From contig NZ_CAFK01000323.1 of the NCBI RefSeq assembly GCF_000239815.1, positions 29,572 through 93,571 of the forward strand: a stretch of 64,000 nt of DNA, given 5' to 3'. Below the pieces are notes generated by a model. That model worked only from the letters and a program-made list of their open reading frames with translations, did no database searches and had not been told where the DNA came from. This DNA is from Bradyrhizobium sp. STM 3843 (GTDB lineage: Bacteria > Pseudomonadota > Alphaproteobacteria > Rhizobiales > Xanthobacteraceae). This document shows, piece after piece, positions 27,649-36,657 of this stretch. The stretch's first letter is position 1, and the number at the start of each line of letters is the position of its first letter. The translations under genes were made by a program, and so were the position numbers.

Positions 27649-28872
27649 ATGGCCGACAGCTTCCCTGCTTCCGCCGCAAAGCCGCAGCCGAACGCCGTGC
27701 CGACCGGGCTGCTTGTGGTCTGCTTCGCGCTTCTGTGCATCAACGCCTCGTTCTTCCCGACGGCCTATGTGTCCGGCGGCTGGATCTGGGACGAAACCGG
27801 CCGCGGCATTCCGACCGATTTCGTCAACGTGTGGGCCGCGGGCAAGCTCGCGCTGCAGGGACATCCGGCGCTGGCCTGGGACTGGGACGTTCAGCGGGCC
27901 ATCGAGCTCGATCTGCTCAAGCAGGACTTTCCCGGTTATTTCGCCTGGCACTATCCGCCGCCGTTCCTGTTCGTGGCGGCATTGCTGGCGCAATTTCCTT
28001 ACACGGTCGCGTTCATCGGCTGGCTGGCCGTGAGCTTCGTGCCCTATCTCGCTGTGATGCGCGCGATCGTCGGCCGTGCCTTCGGCTTCCTGCTCGCTGC
28101 CGGGCTTCCGGTCGTATTCTCCAACACGCTGGTGGGGCAGAACGGATTCCTGACCGCGGCCTTGGTCGGCGGTACGCTCTATCTCTTACCCGTACGTCCC
28201 GTGTTGGCCGGCATCTGCTTGGGGTTTCTGACCTACAAACCGCAATATGGCTTGCTGTTTCCGATTGTGCTGATCGCGGCCGGCCGTTGGACCACCTTCG
28301 CCGCCGCCGGCGTGACCGCGGTCGCGCTCGCCGGCATCTCCACGGTCGCCTTCGGGCTCGAGAGCTGGCAGGCCTTCCTGCATTGGATGCCGCATTTCTC
28401 GCAGGCCTTCCTCACCGAGGGCAAGGCCACCTGGTGGAAGCTGCAGAGCATCTTCTCGCTGGTCCGCTACTGCGGCGGCTCGGAAGCGATTGCCTGGGCG
28501 TTCCAATGGGTGCTGACGGCGGCCGTTGCGGTCGTGCTGGTGATGATGTGGCGCAGTCCGGTGCGCTACAGTCTGAAGGCCGCAGCGCTCGCGGTTGGGA
28601 CCCTGCTCACCACGCCCTACCTCTTCATGTATGACATGATGGTGATGGCCGTTGCCGCTGCCTTCCTGGTGCGGGTCGGGCTCAAGGACGGATTCCGGAC
28701 TCATGAGCTGGCCGCGCTCGGCTGCGCCATCCTGCTCCCCGTCACATTCATCCTGTTCGGCATCCCCGTTGGCCTCGCCGCGAATCTGATCGTTGCCGGC
28801 ATCATATTGCGGCGGGCGGGGCCGTGGTGGCGGCGGGAACCGGCTGGCGCTCCCGTTGCCGTGGCCGCCTAA
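27649..28872 (+). CDS. polytopic membrane protein, GT87/DUF2029-like glycosyltransferase
   Basis: About 407 residues from the ATG at 27649 (GAGGACGAGG upstream). Ten or so membrane helices with an early extracytoplasmic DFVNVWAAGKLALQG segment and HYPPPFLF, both typical of the DUF2029/GT87 family of GT-C mannosyltransferase-like proteins. Such enzymes use polyprenyl-phosphate sugars on the periplasmic face; the acceptor here is unknown. It is monocistronic after the ftsH terminator. Confidence 0.82.
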   Translation: MADSFPASAAKPQPNAVPTGLLVVCFALLCINASFFPTAYVSGGWIWDETGRGIPTDFVNVWAAGKLALQGHPALAWDWDVQRAIELDLLKQDFPGYFAWHYPPPFLFVAALLAQFPYTVAFIGWLAVSFVPYLAVMRAIVGRAFGFLLAAGLPVVFSNTLVGQNGFLTAALVGGTLYLLPVRPVLAGICLGFLTYKPQYGLLFPIVLIAAGRWTTFAAAGVTAVALAGISTVAFGLESWQAFLHWMPHFSQAFLTEGKATWWKLQSIFSLVRYCGGSEAIAWAFQWVLTAAVAVVLVMMWRSPVRYSLKAAALAVGTLLTTPYLFMYDMMVMAVAAAFLVRVGLKDGFRTHELAALGCAILLPVTFILFGIPVGLAANLIVAGIILRRAGPWWRREPAGAPVAVAA

Positions 28873-28950
28873 GCTTTGTTGCTCGGCCTCATACCTTTAG
28901 CCAAGTCGCCTGTAGCCAAGTCAACGATTTGCGACTTGTCATTCGCTCTG

Positions 28951-28971
28951 AATAAGTGTTCAGTTCTTATT
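28951..28971. promoter_or_regulatory. possible operator upstream of the second TetR gene
   Basis: AATAAG (28951-28956), 9-base spacer, CTTATT (28966-28971), an inverted repeat 89 bases before the ATG at 29061. A 10-base direct repeat TAGCCAAGTC also occurs at 28898-28907 and 28913-28922. Either might be a regulator site; neither is paired with a second copy elsewhere. Confidence 0.35.
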
Positions 28972-29060
28972 GAGCAGATTGCGAGGCTTGCCTCCAAAAA
29001 CAGTGAATTTCCGTTCGTCGCGGCACCGCCGGGACGACGGGGCGGGATGAGAAGCGCTCC

Positions 29061-29735
29061 ATGGTGTACCGACGGACCCATCAGGTCGTGAAGCGGCTGG
29101 CTGCCCGCCGCAGCGCCATCCTGGCAGCAGCCCGCGAGGCCGCTGCCGAGGGTGGCATGGCCGCGGTGCAGATCGCGCCGGTCGCCGTGAAGGCCAACGT
29201 TGCCGCCGGAACTGTCTACCGCTACTTCCCGTCGAAGGCGGATCTGATCTCCGAATTGATTGCCGAGGTCTCCCGCGACGAGCTCGCCGCGGTCCGGCGC
29301 GCCGCCGATGCGGCGCCGGGACCATCCTCGGCACTCGCCGCCGCCATCTCCACGGTCGCCGTGCATGTCCTGTCGCAGCGCAAGCTCGCCTGGGGGATCT
29401 TGGCCGAGCCGGTCGATGTCGACGTCACGGCGTCCCGAATCGCGAGCCGGCGCGAGATCGCCGACGAAATCGCCTCCCGGATCGAGGCTGCGGTTCGCGC
29501 CGGTCATCTGCCGGCGCAGGATACCCAGCTCGCCGCGACCGCGCTGCTCGGCGCGCTGCATGAGGCGCTGGTCGGGCCATTGGCGCCGGACAATCTCGAC
29601 GATCCCGTCAGGCTGCGCGACACGGTTCAGGCCGTGACCCTGCTGGCGTTGCGCGCGGTCGGCGTCATGGACGCCCGTGCCCGCGGGCTCGTGGTGCAGG
29701 CCGTGCTGCCGGTGAAGACCCTGGTCGGCGCCTGA
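29061..29735 (+). CDS. TetR-family transcriptional regulator
   Basis: 224 residues with an N-terminal TetR helix-turn-helix (SAILAAAREAAAEGG, KANVAAGTVYRYFPSKADLI) and a helical C-terminal domain without recognisable ligand motif. No divergent or clearly linked target gene; the flanking genes encode polytopic membrane proteins on the same strand. An upstream AATAAG/CTTATT repeat may serve autoregulation. Confidence 0.9.
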   Translation: MVYRRTHQVVKRLAARRSAILAAAREAAAEGGMAAVQIAPVAVKANVAAGTVYRYFPSKADLISELIAEVSRDELAAVRRAADAAPGPSSALAAAISTVAVHVLSQRKLAWGILAEPVDVDVTASRIASRREIADEIASRIEAAVRAGHLPAQDTQLAATALLGALHEALVGPLAPDNLDDPVRLRDTVQAVTLLALRAVGVMDARARGLVVQAVLPVKTLVGA

Positions 29736-29856
29736 GGGCGATCGCCGCTCGATCCGCCTTAAGCAGAGATTCACTCAGCCCAGCCATGGTGCAGGCTGAT
29801 GCCTCCGCGTGCAATCGCGCGGTCGCCGTAACCGTGACGCAGGCGCTTCCGCTCTG

Positions 29857-31473
29857 ATGGTGATTGCACGCAGACGATTGGCGATACCGCTCGTGATCGC
29901 CGGCTCCGCTTTGGCCGGCGCCCTCTATTCGTATGTCGCCGGCGAAGACATCAATTGGGACTGGCAGAACTATCACGACTATGCAGGCTTTGCCCTGAGC
30001 CAGGGCCGCTTCGACATCGATGTCATGCCGGGCGGTTTCCAGAGCTTTCTCAACCCGCTGATCTATCTGCTGCCCTACGCGCTCCGTCATGGCCTCGATG
30101 CGCCCTGGTGGGGCGTGGCGCTCGGCGCGCTGCACGGCCTCAATCTCGCGCTGATCACCTGGATCACGCGCGTGATGCTCGGCGCGCAGGCGCGTCCGCC
30201 GGTCCTCGTTGCTGCGGTCCTGATCGCCGCGTGCGGCCCGATGAGCCTGTCGGAGGTCGGCACCAGCTTTGCCGACATTCTCACCGCCATACCAATCCTT
30301 GCCGGCATCGGGCTGATCCTGACCGACCGCGAACAGGATGGCCGGCGTCTTTTGCTTGCCGGGCTTCTGATCGGCGCCGCCACCGGATTGAAGCTCACCA
30401 ATGCGACATTCCTGATCGGGGCCGGGGTCTGTTTGTTGCTCGCGGCGCGCCCGCTTGCGGCGATGCTGTCCTTCGGTGCCGGCAGTGTCGCCGGTGTGCT
30501 CGCGGCCGGGGGCGCCTGGGCGTTCAAGATGTGGCGCGACTTCGGCAGCCCGCTGTTTCCGTTCTACAACACGATCTTCCATTCGCCGGAGGCGCCGCCG
30601 GCCTCGATCGTCGATACCCGCTTCATGCCGCAGAGCCTCGCCGATGCGTTGGCCTATCCGTTCTATTGGCTGGTCGGACTGCATCCCTCGTCGGAATGGG
30701 CCTTTCGCGATCCGCGCTTTGCGCTGGTCATCGTGCTGCTGCTCGCGACGATTGCTGCAGGTGTATGGTGCCGGCGCGAGCTCTTGCAACTGCGCGACCG
30801 GCAGTTCCTGATATTCTTCTGGGTGAGCTATGTGCTGTGGATGCTGGCGTTCTCGATCCAGCGTTACCTGATCCCGCTCGAACTGCTATCAGCGCCGCTG
30901 ATCCTGCTGCTGATCACCCGGCTGATGGCGGCCCCGCAGCTGTCCCGATCGTTCGACGTGAGCGCGCGTCCGCGCGCGCAGCACGTCGTCGCCGTCATCA
31001 TCGCGCTTGCGATCGTGCTGTGGTCGCGGCCGACCGATTGGACGCGGCGGCCGTGGTCCGACCCGTATCGTCCGCAGCTCGCGGCCGCGTTGCAGAGCCC
31101 TGCGACCTTCCTGCTCCTGCAGAAGCCGCTCGGTCATGTCGTGTCACGGCTCCCCGCCGGTTCGCGGATCTATCAGCTCTCCGAGCTGGTGCTGCCGGTC
31201 GTGCCGGGCGGCGTGCTGGACCGGCGCATCCGCGCCGGCCTCGCCGATCCCTTGCCGGGTGGGATCTGGGCACTCTATTTCTCCAAGAGCTCGGCGGACA
31301 ATCCGCCGAGGCTCGAGGCGCTCGAGTCCTATGACCTGAAGATCGATCCGAGCAGGGCGTGCGAGCGGATCGCCGGTGTCGATCGCATCGACATCGAGGC
31401 TTGTCCGGTGATATCGCGCGCGGCATCGGCCTCGACCGCGGGGCTCGACGGCGCTGGCCGCGCCTCCAATTAG
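29857..31473 (+). CDS. hypothetical polytopic membrane protein, GT-C-like
   Basis: About 538 residues from the ATG at 29857 (an ATG at 29809 is also in frame). At least nine hydrophobic helices; an early loop with DWQNYHDYAGFALSQGRFDID places an acidic pair after the first helix, as in GT-C glycosyltransferases. LKLTNATFLIGAGVCLLLAA follows a short cytoplasmic turn. A soluble C-terminal tail contains LPAGSRIYQLSELVLPVV. I do not recognise a named family with certainty. It converges on pyk with only 13 bases between the stops. Confidence 0.75.
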   Translation: MVIARRRLAIPLVIAGSALAGALYSYVAGEDINWDWQNYHDYAGFALSQGRFDIDVMPGGFQSFLNPLIYLLPYALRHGLDAPWWGVALGALHGLNLALITWITRVMLGAQARPPVLVAAVLIAACGPMSLSEVGTSFADILTAIPILAGIGLILTDREQDGRRLLLAGLLIGAATGLKLTNATFLIGAGVCLLLAARPLAAMLSFGAGSVAGVLAAGGAWAFKMWRDFGSPLFPFYNTIFHSPEAPPASIVDTRFMPQSLADALAYPFYWLVGLHPSSEWAFRDPRFALVIVLLLATIAAGVWCRRELLQLRDRQFLIFFWVSYVLWMLAFSIQRYLIPLELLSAPLILLLITRLMAAPQLSRSFDVSARPRAQHVVAVIIALAIVLWSRPTDWTRRPWSDPYRPQLAAALQSPATFLLLQKPLGHVVSRLPAGSRIYQLSELVLPVVPGGVLDRRIRAGLADPLPGGIWALYFSKSSADNPPRLEALESYDLKIDPSRACERIAGVDRIDIEACPVISRAASASTAGLDGAGRASN

Positions 31474-31486
31474 TTCCTCGCCCTGC

Positions 31487-32923
31487 TCATATGTGGGCGT
31501 CGCCGGACGGGCCGACATAGGCGATGCGCACCATGTTGGTGGTGCCGGGCGTGCCGAGCGGCACGCCGGCGACGATCAGGACGCGCTGGCCGGCGCGGAC
31601 GAAGCCGTCGCGAAACGCGATCGAGCCGGCGCGGTTGACCATGTCGTCCTGGTCGCGCGCGTCCTCGGCGACCACGCAGTGCACGCCCCAGACCACGGAC
31701 AATTTGCGCCCTGTGGCGATGTTCGGGGTGATGGCGACGATGGGCGGTTTCGGCCGCTCGCGCGCGACCCTGATCGCGGTCGAACCCGAGGAGGTCCAGC
31801 AGATGATGGTGGGCAGATCCAGCGTCTCGGCGATCTGCCGCGCCGCATCTGCGATGGCGTCACCAGCAGTCGCTTCCGGGTCCGGCCGCTGTGCCGTGAT
31901 GACCGCGCGATAGGTCAGATCGCGCTCCACTTCCTCGCCGATCCGATTCATGGTCGAGACCGCTTCGACCGGATATCTGCCGGCCGCCGATTCGGCCGAC
32001 AGCATGATCGCGTCAGCGCCCTCATAGACTGCGGTGGCGACGTCGGAGACTTCTGCGCGGGTCGGCACCGGCGACTGGATCATCGATTCCAGCATTTGCG
32101 TTGCCACCACCACCGGCTTGCCGGCGCGGCGGGCCAGCCGTGTCATCTGCTTCTGCAGGCCCGGCACCCGCTCCAGCGGCAGCTCGACGCCGAGGTCGCC
32201 GCGCGCCACCATCAGCGCGTCGGACGCCTCCAGGATATCAGGCAGCCGCTCGATCGCCTGCGGCTTCTCGATCTTTGACATGACGGCGGCGCGGCCGCGG
32301 ATGATCTTCTTGGCGTCCAGCACGTCATCGGCGCGCTGCACGAAGGACAGCGCGACCCAATCGATGCCGGTATTGAGCGCCGCATCGAGATCGGCGCGGT
32401 CCTTCGGCGTCATCGCCGACACCGGCAGGTCGGTGTCGGGCAGGCTCACGCCTTTGCGATCGGACATCCGGCCGCCGACCACCACGCGGGTGATGGCATA
32501 ATTCGGCGAGGTCTCCTCGGCGACCAGCCGCACCTTGCCGTCATCGAGCAGCAAAGCGTGGCCGGGGCGCAGCGCGGCCAGAATCTCCGGATGCGGGAGA
32601 TAGACCCGGCTGGAATCGCCGGGCGTCTTGTCCGAATCCAGCACGAAGGGCTGGCCGTTCGCCAGCTGCACGGCGCCCTCGGCAAAGGTGCCCAGGCGGA
32701 GCTTCGGCCCCTGCAGGTCGACCAGTATGCCGATCGGCCGACCGTAGCTTGATTCGACATTGCGGATCGTGGCCACCAGCTCCCGCATCTTGTCATGCGG
32801 GGTGTGGCTCATATTGATGCGGAAAATGTCGGCGCCCGCCTCGAACAGCTTGCGGATCATCGCGCTGTCCGAGGACGCCGGGCCTAACGTCGCCAGGATC
32901 TTGATACGGCGCAGTCGCCTCAT
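31487..32923 (-). CDS. pyk: pyruvate kinase
   Basis: Converts phosphoenolpyruvate and ADP to pyruvate and ATP. 478 residues with the (beta/alpha)8 barrel core: IKILATLGPAS at the start, RINMSHTPHDKM, the SKIEKPQAIERLPDI active-site strand with its catalytic lysine and metal ligand, DLGVELPLERVPGLQKQM, and TQMLESMI. The C-terminal domain is intact. It overlaps the upstream DUF1036 gene by four bases (ATGA), an operon arrangement. Confidence 0.96.
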   Translation of the reverse strand: MRRLRRIKILATLGPASSDSAMIRKLFEAGADIFRINMSHTPHDKMRELVATIRNVESSYGRPIGILVDLQGPKLRLGTFAEGAVQLANGQPFVLDSDKTPGDSSRVYLPHPEILAALRPGHALLLDDGKVRLVAEETSPNYAITRVVVGGRMSDRKGVSLPDTDLPVSAMTPKDRADLDAALNTGIDWVALSFVQRADDVLDAKKIIRGRAAVMSKIEKPQAIERLPDILEASDALMVARGDLGVELPLERVPGLQKQMTRLARRAGKPVVVATQMLESMIQSPVPTRAEVSDVATAVYEGADAIMLSAESAAGRYPVEAVSTMNRIGEEVERDLTYRAVITAQRPDPEATAGDAIADAARQIAETLDLPTIICWTSSGSTAIRVARERPKPPIVAITPNIATGRKLSVVWGVHCVVAEDARDQDDMVNRAGSIAFRDGFVRAGQRVLIVAGVPLGTPGTTNMVRIAYVGPSGDAHI

Positions 32924-33522
32924 GGCTTGGGCGCTGGCGAGGCTGGCGGCTGGCCGGGCGCAGCCGGCGGAGGAGCGGTGCCTTGCGGCGCGGCCGGCAG
33001 ACCCGGCACATTGCCGCCAGGCCCAAGCGTTCCCGGAATGCCCGGCACCCGTTGCTGCGAGGGCTGCTCATTGGCTTCGGTCAGTTGCACGGTCCAGGCG
33101 CGCTGATCGCCGGTGTCGACCTCGAAGAAGCCGGTGCGGTCGAAGCCGCGCGCCAGGCAGTTCTCGGTGCCCTTGATGGTGAATTCCTTGTCGCGCGAGC
33201 ACATGAAGGCTTGGCCCGACCACTCGCCGCCGCGGTCATAGTCCAGCGCGTAAATGTAGTAATAGCGCGCGACCAGGGTTCCCTTGAGCAGGGTTTCGCA
33301 GCTGCGCGAGGAGACGTTCCACCAGCCTTCGGTGGTCCAGCCTTCCGCATCCTTGTAGCCGAGCGCAACCCCGACGCGGCTCGAGGTGTTGTTGCAGAGG
33401 CGGAAATCCGCCGCCGCGGGACTGGTCCATAGACAGAATGTAGCCAGCCCAAGCACCGACAGCAGGCCGAGGCCCGGGCGGCAAAGCATGGGCTGGGGAA
33501 GGGTGGAGGTTTTGGGGATCAT
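32920..33522 (-). CDS. DUF1036 secreted protein
   Basis: 200 residues: signal peptide (LLSVLGLATFCLWTSPAAA) followed by a DUF1036 domain (RLCNNTSSRVGVALGYKDA, EGWWNVSSRSCETLLKG, YYIYALDY) and a Pro/Gly/Ala-rich tail. Conserved cysteines suggest disulphides in the periplasm. Family function unknown, yet its coupling to pyk through a four-base overlap recurs in related organisms as far as I recall. The tail is low in complexity. Confidence 0.85.
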   Translation of the reverse strand: MIPKTSTLPQPMLCRPGLGLLSVLGLATFCLWTSPAAADFRLCNNTSSRVGVALGYKDAEGWTTEGWWNVSSRSCETLLKGTLVARYYYIYALDYDRGGEWSGQAFMCSRDKEFTIKGTENCLARGFDRTGFFEVDTGDQRAWTVQLTEANEQPSQQRVPGIPGTLGPGGNVPGLPAAPQGTAPPPAAPGQPPASPAPKP

Positions 33523-33735
33523 TGCGCGACGCTATATCAAACCTTGACTGGTGTCGCGTGGCTTGGCCTTTCGACGTCAACGGCGGAGGTGGCCGTGATG
33601 CACGCTGCGATCGAGCCCCCAAGCCCTTGTCTGTAACAAGCTTGCCCGCAACACGATATGGCCAACCCGGCGACGAGGCCGCACTATATAACAGAAATCT
33701 GCAACAACGTGACAATGGAACGGAAAACGAACGAG

Positions 33736-34038
33736 ATGGCGATGGATACCACCACCCGGACCGAGCTCGAAGCCGCCGCATTCCGCCGGCTGGTCGAGCA
33801 TCTTCGCGAGCGCACCGACGTTCAAAATATCGATCTGATGAATCTGGCCGGGTTCTGCCGCAATTGCCTGTCGAACTGGCTCAAGGATGCCGCTGACGCC
33901 AGTGGCGTGTCGATGAGCAAGGATGAGAGCCGACAGGCGATCTACGGCATGCCTTACGACGAATGGAAGGCGAAGTACCAGCGCGAAGCCACGCCGGCGC
34001 AGCTCGAGGCGATGAAGAAGGCGCATCCCGGACATTGA
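33736..34038 (+). CDS. DUF1244 protein
   Basis: About 100 residues with the DUF1244 hallmark NLAGFCRNCLSNWLKDAAD (including CRNC) and EARQAIYGMPY-like QAIYGMPYDEWKAKYQ. Small soluble protein of unknown function, common in proteobacteria. ATGs at 33715, 33736 and 33742 are in frame; 33736 or 33742 gives the usual family length. Divergent from the DUF1036 gene. Confidence 0.88.
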   Translation: MAMDTTTRTELEAAAFRRLVEHLRERTDVQNIDLMNLAGFCRNCLSNWLKDAADASGVSMSKDESRQAIYGMPYDEWKAKYQREATPAQLEAMKKAHPGH

Positions 34039-34133
34039 GCTTCGTACCGGGCGCGGCCGATTGGCGGCGAGAGAGCAAACGTCAGATTCGCCAGGCGCGA
34101 TTCGTGACTCTCGCGAATCGCGGCTCATCCGGC

Positions 34134-34169
34134 AAAGGCAGCCAAAACGCAAGCGGTACGCTGCCTTTT
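34134..34169 (+). terminator. terminator-like hairpin after the DUF1244 gene
   Basis: AAAGGCAGC (34134-34142), 17-base loop, GCTGCCTTT (34160-34168) and one more T. Another perfect 8-bp repeat, GCGATTCG/CGAATCGC, lies just upstream (34097-34121). The spacer 34039-34330 has no gene. Confidence 0.5.
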
Positions 34170-34330
34170 GCGGGCTGCAGCCATTGTGGCCACAACAAGA
34201 TGTGGGCGCGCTGTGGATGAGGGCGATGTCGGCTTGACGCAAGGCACGCCAGATTTGAGGGTCTTTCCGGACACGCGCCTTGAACGACCGGCGCCTTCAT
34301 CAGCCACACCAGTTCCTTTGGGAGTACCAG

Positions 34331-34606
34331 ATGGCCACTGCCGCCGCCGCGAAAGACGACGACTCGCCCGCAACCCGCTTTGCCGTAGATCAGCTGAAGT
34401 CGATCATCGAGCGGATCGAGCGGCTGGAAGAAGAGAAGAAGGCCATCTCGGAGGACATCAAGGACGTCTATGCCGAGAGCAAGGGCAACGGCTTCGACGT
34501 CAAGGCCCTGCGTACCATCATCCGGCTGCGCAAACAGGACCCCAACGAGCGCCAGGAAGAGGAGAGCATCCTCGAGACCTATATGCAGGCGCTGGGGATG
34601 CTTTAA
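34331..34606 (+). CDS. gapR: nucleoid-associated protein GapR (DUF2312)
   Basis: 91 residues; a nearly all-helical DUF2312 protein with LKSIIERIERLEEEKKAI and the conserved KGNGFDVKALRTIIRLRK stretch. In Caulobacter GapR clamps overtwisted, AT-rich DNA ahead of replication and transcription and stimulates topoisomerases. The ATG at 34331 follows GGGAGTACCAG. Monocistronic, with a strong terminator. Confidence 0.93.
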   Translation: MATAAAAKDDDSPATRFAVDQLKSIIERIERLEEEKKAISEDIKDVYAESKGNGFDVKALRTIIRLRKQDPNERQEEESILETYMQALGML

Positions 34607-34630
34607 GCCTGGAACATTGAGACGTGCATT

Positions 34631-34670
34631 CGACGCTTTCCGTCTGTGACGGGAGGCGTCGTTTCATTTG
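34631..34670 (+). terminator. intrinsic terminator after gapR
   Basis: CGACGCTTTCCGTC (34631-34644), loop TGT, GACGGGAGGCGTCG (34648-34661), followed by TTTCATTTG. Fourteen pairs, two of them G-U. Confidence 0.85.
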
Positions 34671-34803
34671 TGCGCTCGGCTCTGTGCGACGACAGGGGGA
34701 TGAGGCGTTCATCGACGCTGCTGGTCGCGTTCGAACAGACGCGTGATGTCAGGATGCGGGCTTGATGATGTCTTTCGCCCGGGCTCTCGCCGGCGCGGCG
34801 CGC

Positions 34804-36390
34804 TTAGCGCAACGAGGCGGCGCGCAGGACGAAGGACTTCGTCTCAAGCTTCACCGTCGCCGATCCCGAGAACTGGTCGTAGCTCAGGCCCGGGGCAGGG
34901 TCTTCCGCGAAGCTCATCGCGAGCACCAGTTGCGGCTTGACGAAATAGGTGCGCATGAGCGTGAGATCGGGATCGCCGAGCATCGTCACCGACATCGAGG
35001 TCGATGCACTCGGCGCCAGCAGCATGATGCGCATCCAGCTCGAGTTGTTTTCCTTCGCGGCGGAAATCCGCGTCGCGGTCGTGACCGGGCTGTCCTGACC
35101 CTGTGCGCCCTTGGCCTGCGCTCCGCTGGCGGCCACCGTGTTGGTCTCGGCATTGCGCGCCTGGGACCGCGTGTTGCGGACCGGGATCGGCGCCGATGCT
35201 GCGACAATGTGCGAGCGATCGACCGGGGACGAAGCCGGCGGAGCGAACGCCATCGCGTTCATGACACTGGCGGTGGCTTGCGGGTCGGCCGCGCGCCGGG
35301 CGGTGATCGCCGCGACCTGCTCGGGCGTTGCCTGCTTCGGATTGGCGGGATCATCACCCCAGAAGCCACGCGCGTTGATGATGTCAGACACGCTCTGTGG
35401 CGCGGCTTGCCCCGGTGCCGCCTGGGCCTCGGCTGTCGGCGCCGGCTGCGCCTTGATCGTTTGAACCAATTGCGAATCAGCTGAAGCAAGCTGGAGCGCG
35501 TTTGCGAGTTTGCCGCGCGGTGAAGTCTTGCCGTCCGTCGTCGCCCTGGCGGCGACCACTGCCGCGACGTGCACCGGCTTGGCGTCAGCCTCTGAGGCGC
35601 CTTCCTCGTCATCGTCGGCGGGCTTGCCCCGGAACAGGCGCGCAAGCAGGGTCGGCTTGCCCGTGGTCGCGCCATCGCCATCGCCGCGCTTCTCGATCTC
35701 GGCTCGCGCCAGTTCGTAGCCCTTCAGCGGCACGCCGTCGGAGGGGATATGAACGGTGCGACCGTCCGGGAAAACCTTCACCAGCTGGTCATGGTTCATG
35801 CGCGGCCAGTGGCGGATGTTGCCGGTATCGAGATGAACGAAGGGTGACCCGGAGGTCGGATAGAAGCCGACGCCGCCGCGCTGCAGGCGCAGGCCGGCAT
35901 AACGGATCTGTTCGAGCGGCACGCCTGGGATGTAGAAGTCCATCGCGTGGCCCAGCATATGCTGGCTGTGACGGGCGACGCCCGAATGCGCCGAGCGGCG
36001 GCGCAGCATCGCGTTGGTGCCGGGCGAGCGATACGACGAGACGATCTGGATCGGCTGCTTGCCGTCGACGTCGCGATAGACCTCCCACAGGATATCGAAC
36101 AGGTGACGGTCCATGACCGTCTCATCCTGGGTGCGCCAGTCGCGCAGGTAATGATTGAGCTTCTTCAGCGCGTCTTCGTCGTAACGGCCGTCGCGCTTGA
36201 AGGTGATCGTGAGATCTTCGTCGGAATGGGTGTGGTGGAAGGAGAGGGTGCGGGTTTCGTTCAGCGCTGCTGCGTCATGAACCGAGCCGGCAGCGCCGAG
36301 CAAGAGCAGCGAAGCCAATCCGATCTGGCATCCGGCCTTCCCTGCGAATTGGGGAAGCGAATGCAATTGGCGCACGAAACCAGACAGCAA
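34804..36390 (-). CDS. DUF882 / M15-type peptidoglycan peptidase
   Basis: 528 residues. After a signal segment (IGLASLLLLGAAGSVHDAAA) comes a DUF882/peptidase M15 domain: SSYRSPGTNAML, then HSQHMLGHAMD giving zinc ligands His144 and Asp151, and FVHLDTG with His186. Relatives such as MepK/YcbK cleave peptidoglycan cross-links. The remaining ~300 residues are low-complexity Ala/Pro/Lys-rich, then a C-terminal ~80-residue segment without known domain (MRTYFVKPQLVLAMSF). Adjacent upstream is an L,D-transpeptidase on the same strand, suggesting matched wall-remodelling roles. Confidence 0.85.
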   Translation of the reverse strand: MLSGFVRQLHSLPQFAGKAGCQIGLASLLLLGAAGSVHDAAALNETRTLSFHHTHSDEDLTITFKRDGRYDEDALKKLNHYLRDWRTQDETVMDRHLFDILWEVYRDVDGKQPIQIVSSYRSPGTNAMLRRRSAHSGVARHSQHMLGHAMDFYIPGVPLEQIRYAGLRLQRGGVGFYPTSGSPFVHLDTGNIRHWPRMNHDQLVKVFPDGRTVHIPSDGVPLKGYELARAEIEKRGDGDGATTGKPTLLARLFRGKPADDDEEGASEADAKPVHVAAVVAARATTDGKTSPRGKLANALQLASADSQLVQTIKAQPAPTAEAQAAPGQAAPQSVSDIINARGFWGDDPANPKQATPEQVAAITARRAADPQATASVMNAMAFAPPASSPVDRSHIVAASAPIPVRNTRSQARNAETNTVAASGAQAKGAQGQDSPVTTATRISAAKENNSSWMRIMLLAPSASTSMSVTMLGDPDLTLMRTYFVKPQLVLAMSFAEDPAPGLSYDQFSGSATVKLETKSFVLRAASLR

Positions 36391-36588
36391 GATAAGTCCA
36401 CCCCGTCGACCAGCGTCACCTGAACCGCTCGTGCCAGCCCCAACTGTCGCGAGCGAGAAAACGCGTTCCTAAGGCGGGATGGTTAAGGGAGATTGACCGA
36501 CCCGCCCCCCAGATTAGGCTTAATATAAGCTCTTGAGTGTGGCGAAAAAGCGCCAGCGATTCTTGGTTGCCTGGAATGGTTAACAGAG

Positions 36589-36629
36589 AACGACCTCGCT
36601 CCAGGCCGTGAGCCGAGAGCGAGGTCGTT
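36589..36629 (-). terminator. 12-bp perfect inverted repeat after the L,D-transpeptidase
   Basis: AACGACCTCGCT (36589-36600), 17-base loop, AGCGAGGTCGTT (36618-36629). It lies 29 bases past the transpeptidase stop. The minus-strand trailer is TCTCTGTT, a weak T-tract. Terminator most likely; an operator for the DUF882 gene 200 bases on is the alternative. Confidence 0.55.
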
Positions 36630-36657
36630 GATTTCACGAGATAATTAAGCGCGGAGA

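Noticed and set aside
36483..36497. CtrA-like TTAA-GGGAGAT-TGAC upstream of the DUF882 gene
   Set aside because: Second half-site is too degenerate (two mismatches); other isolated TTAACC motifs in several spacers also lack a second half at the right spacing.
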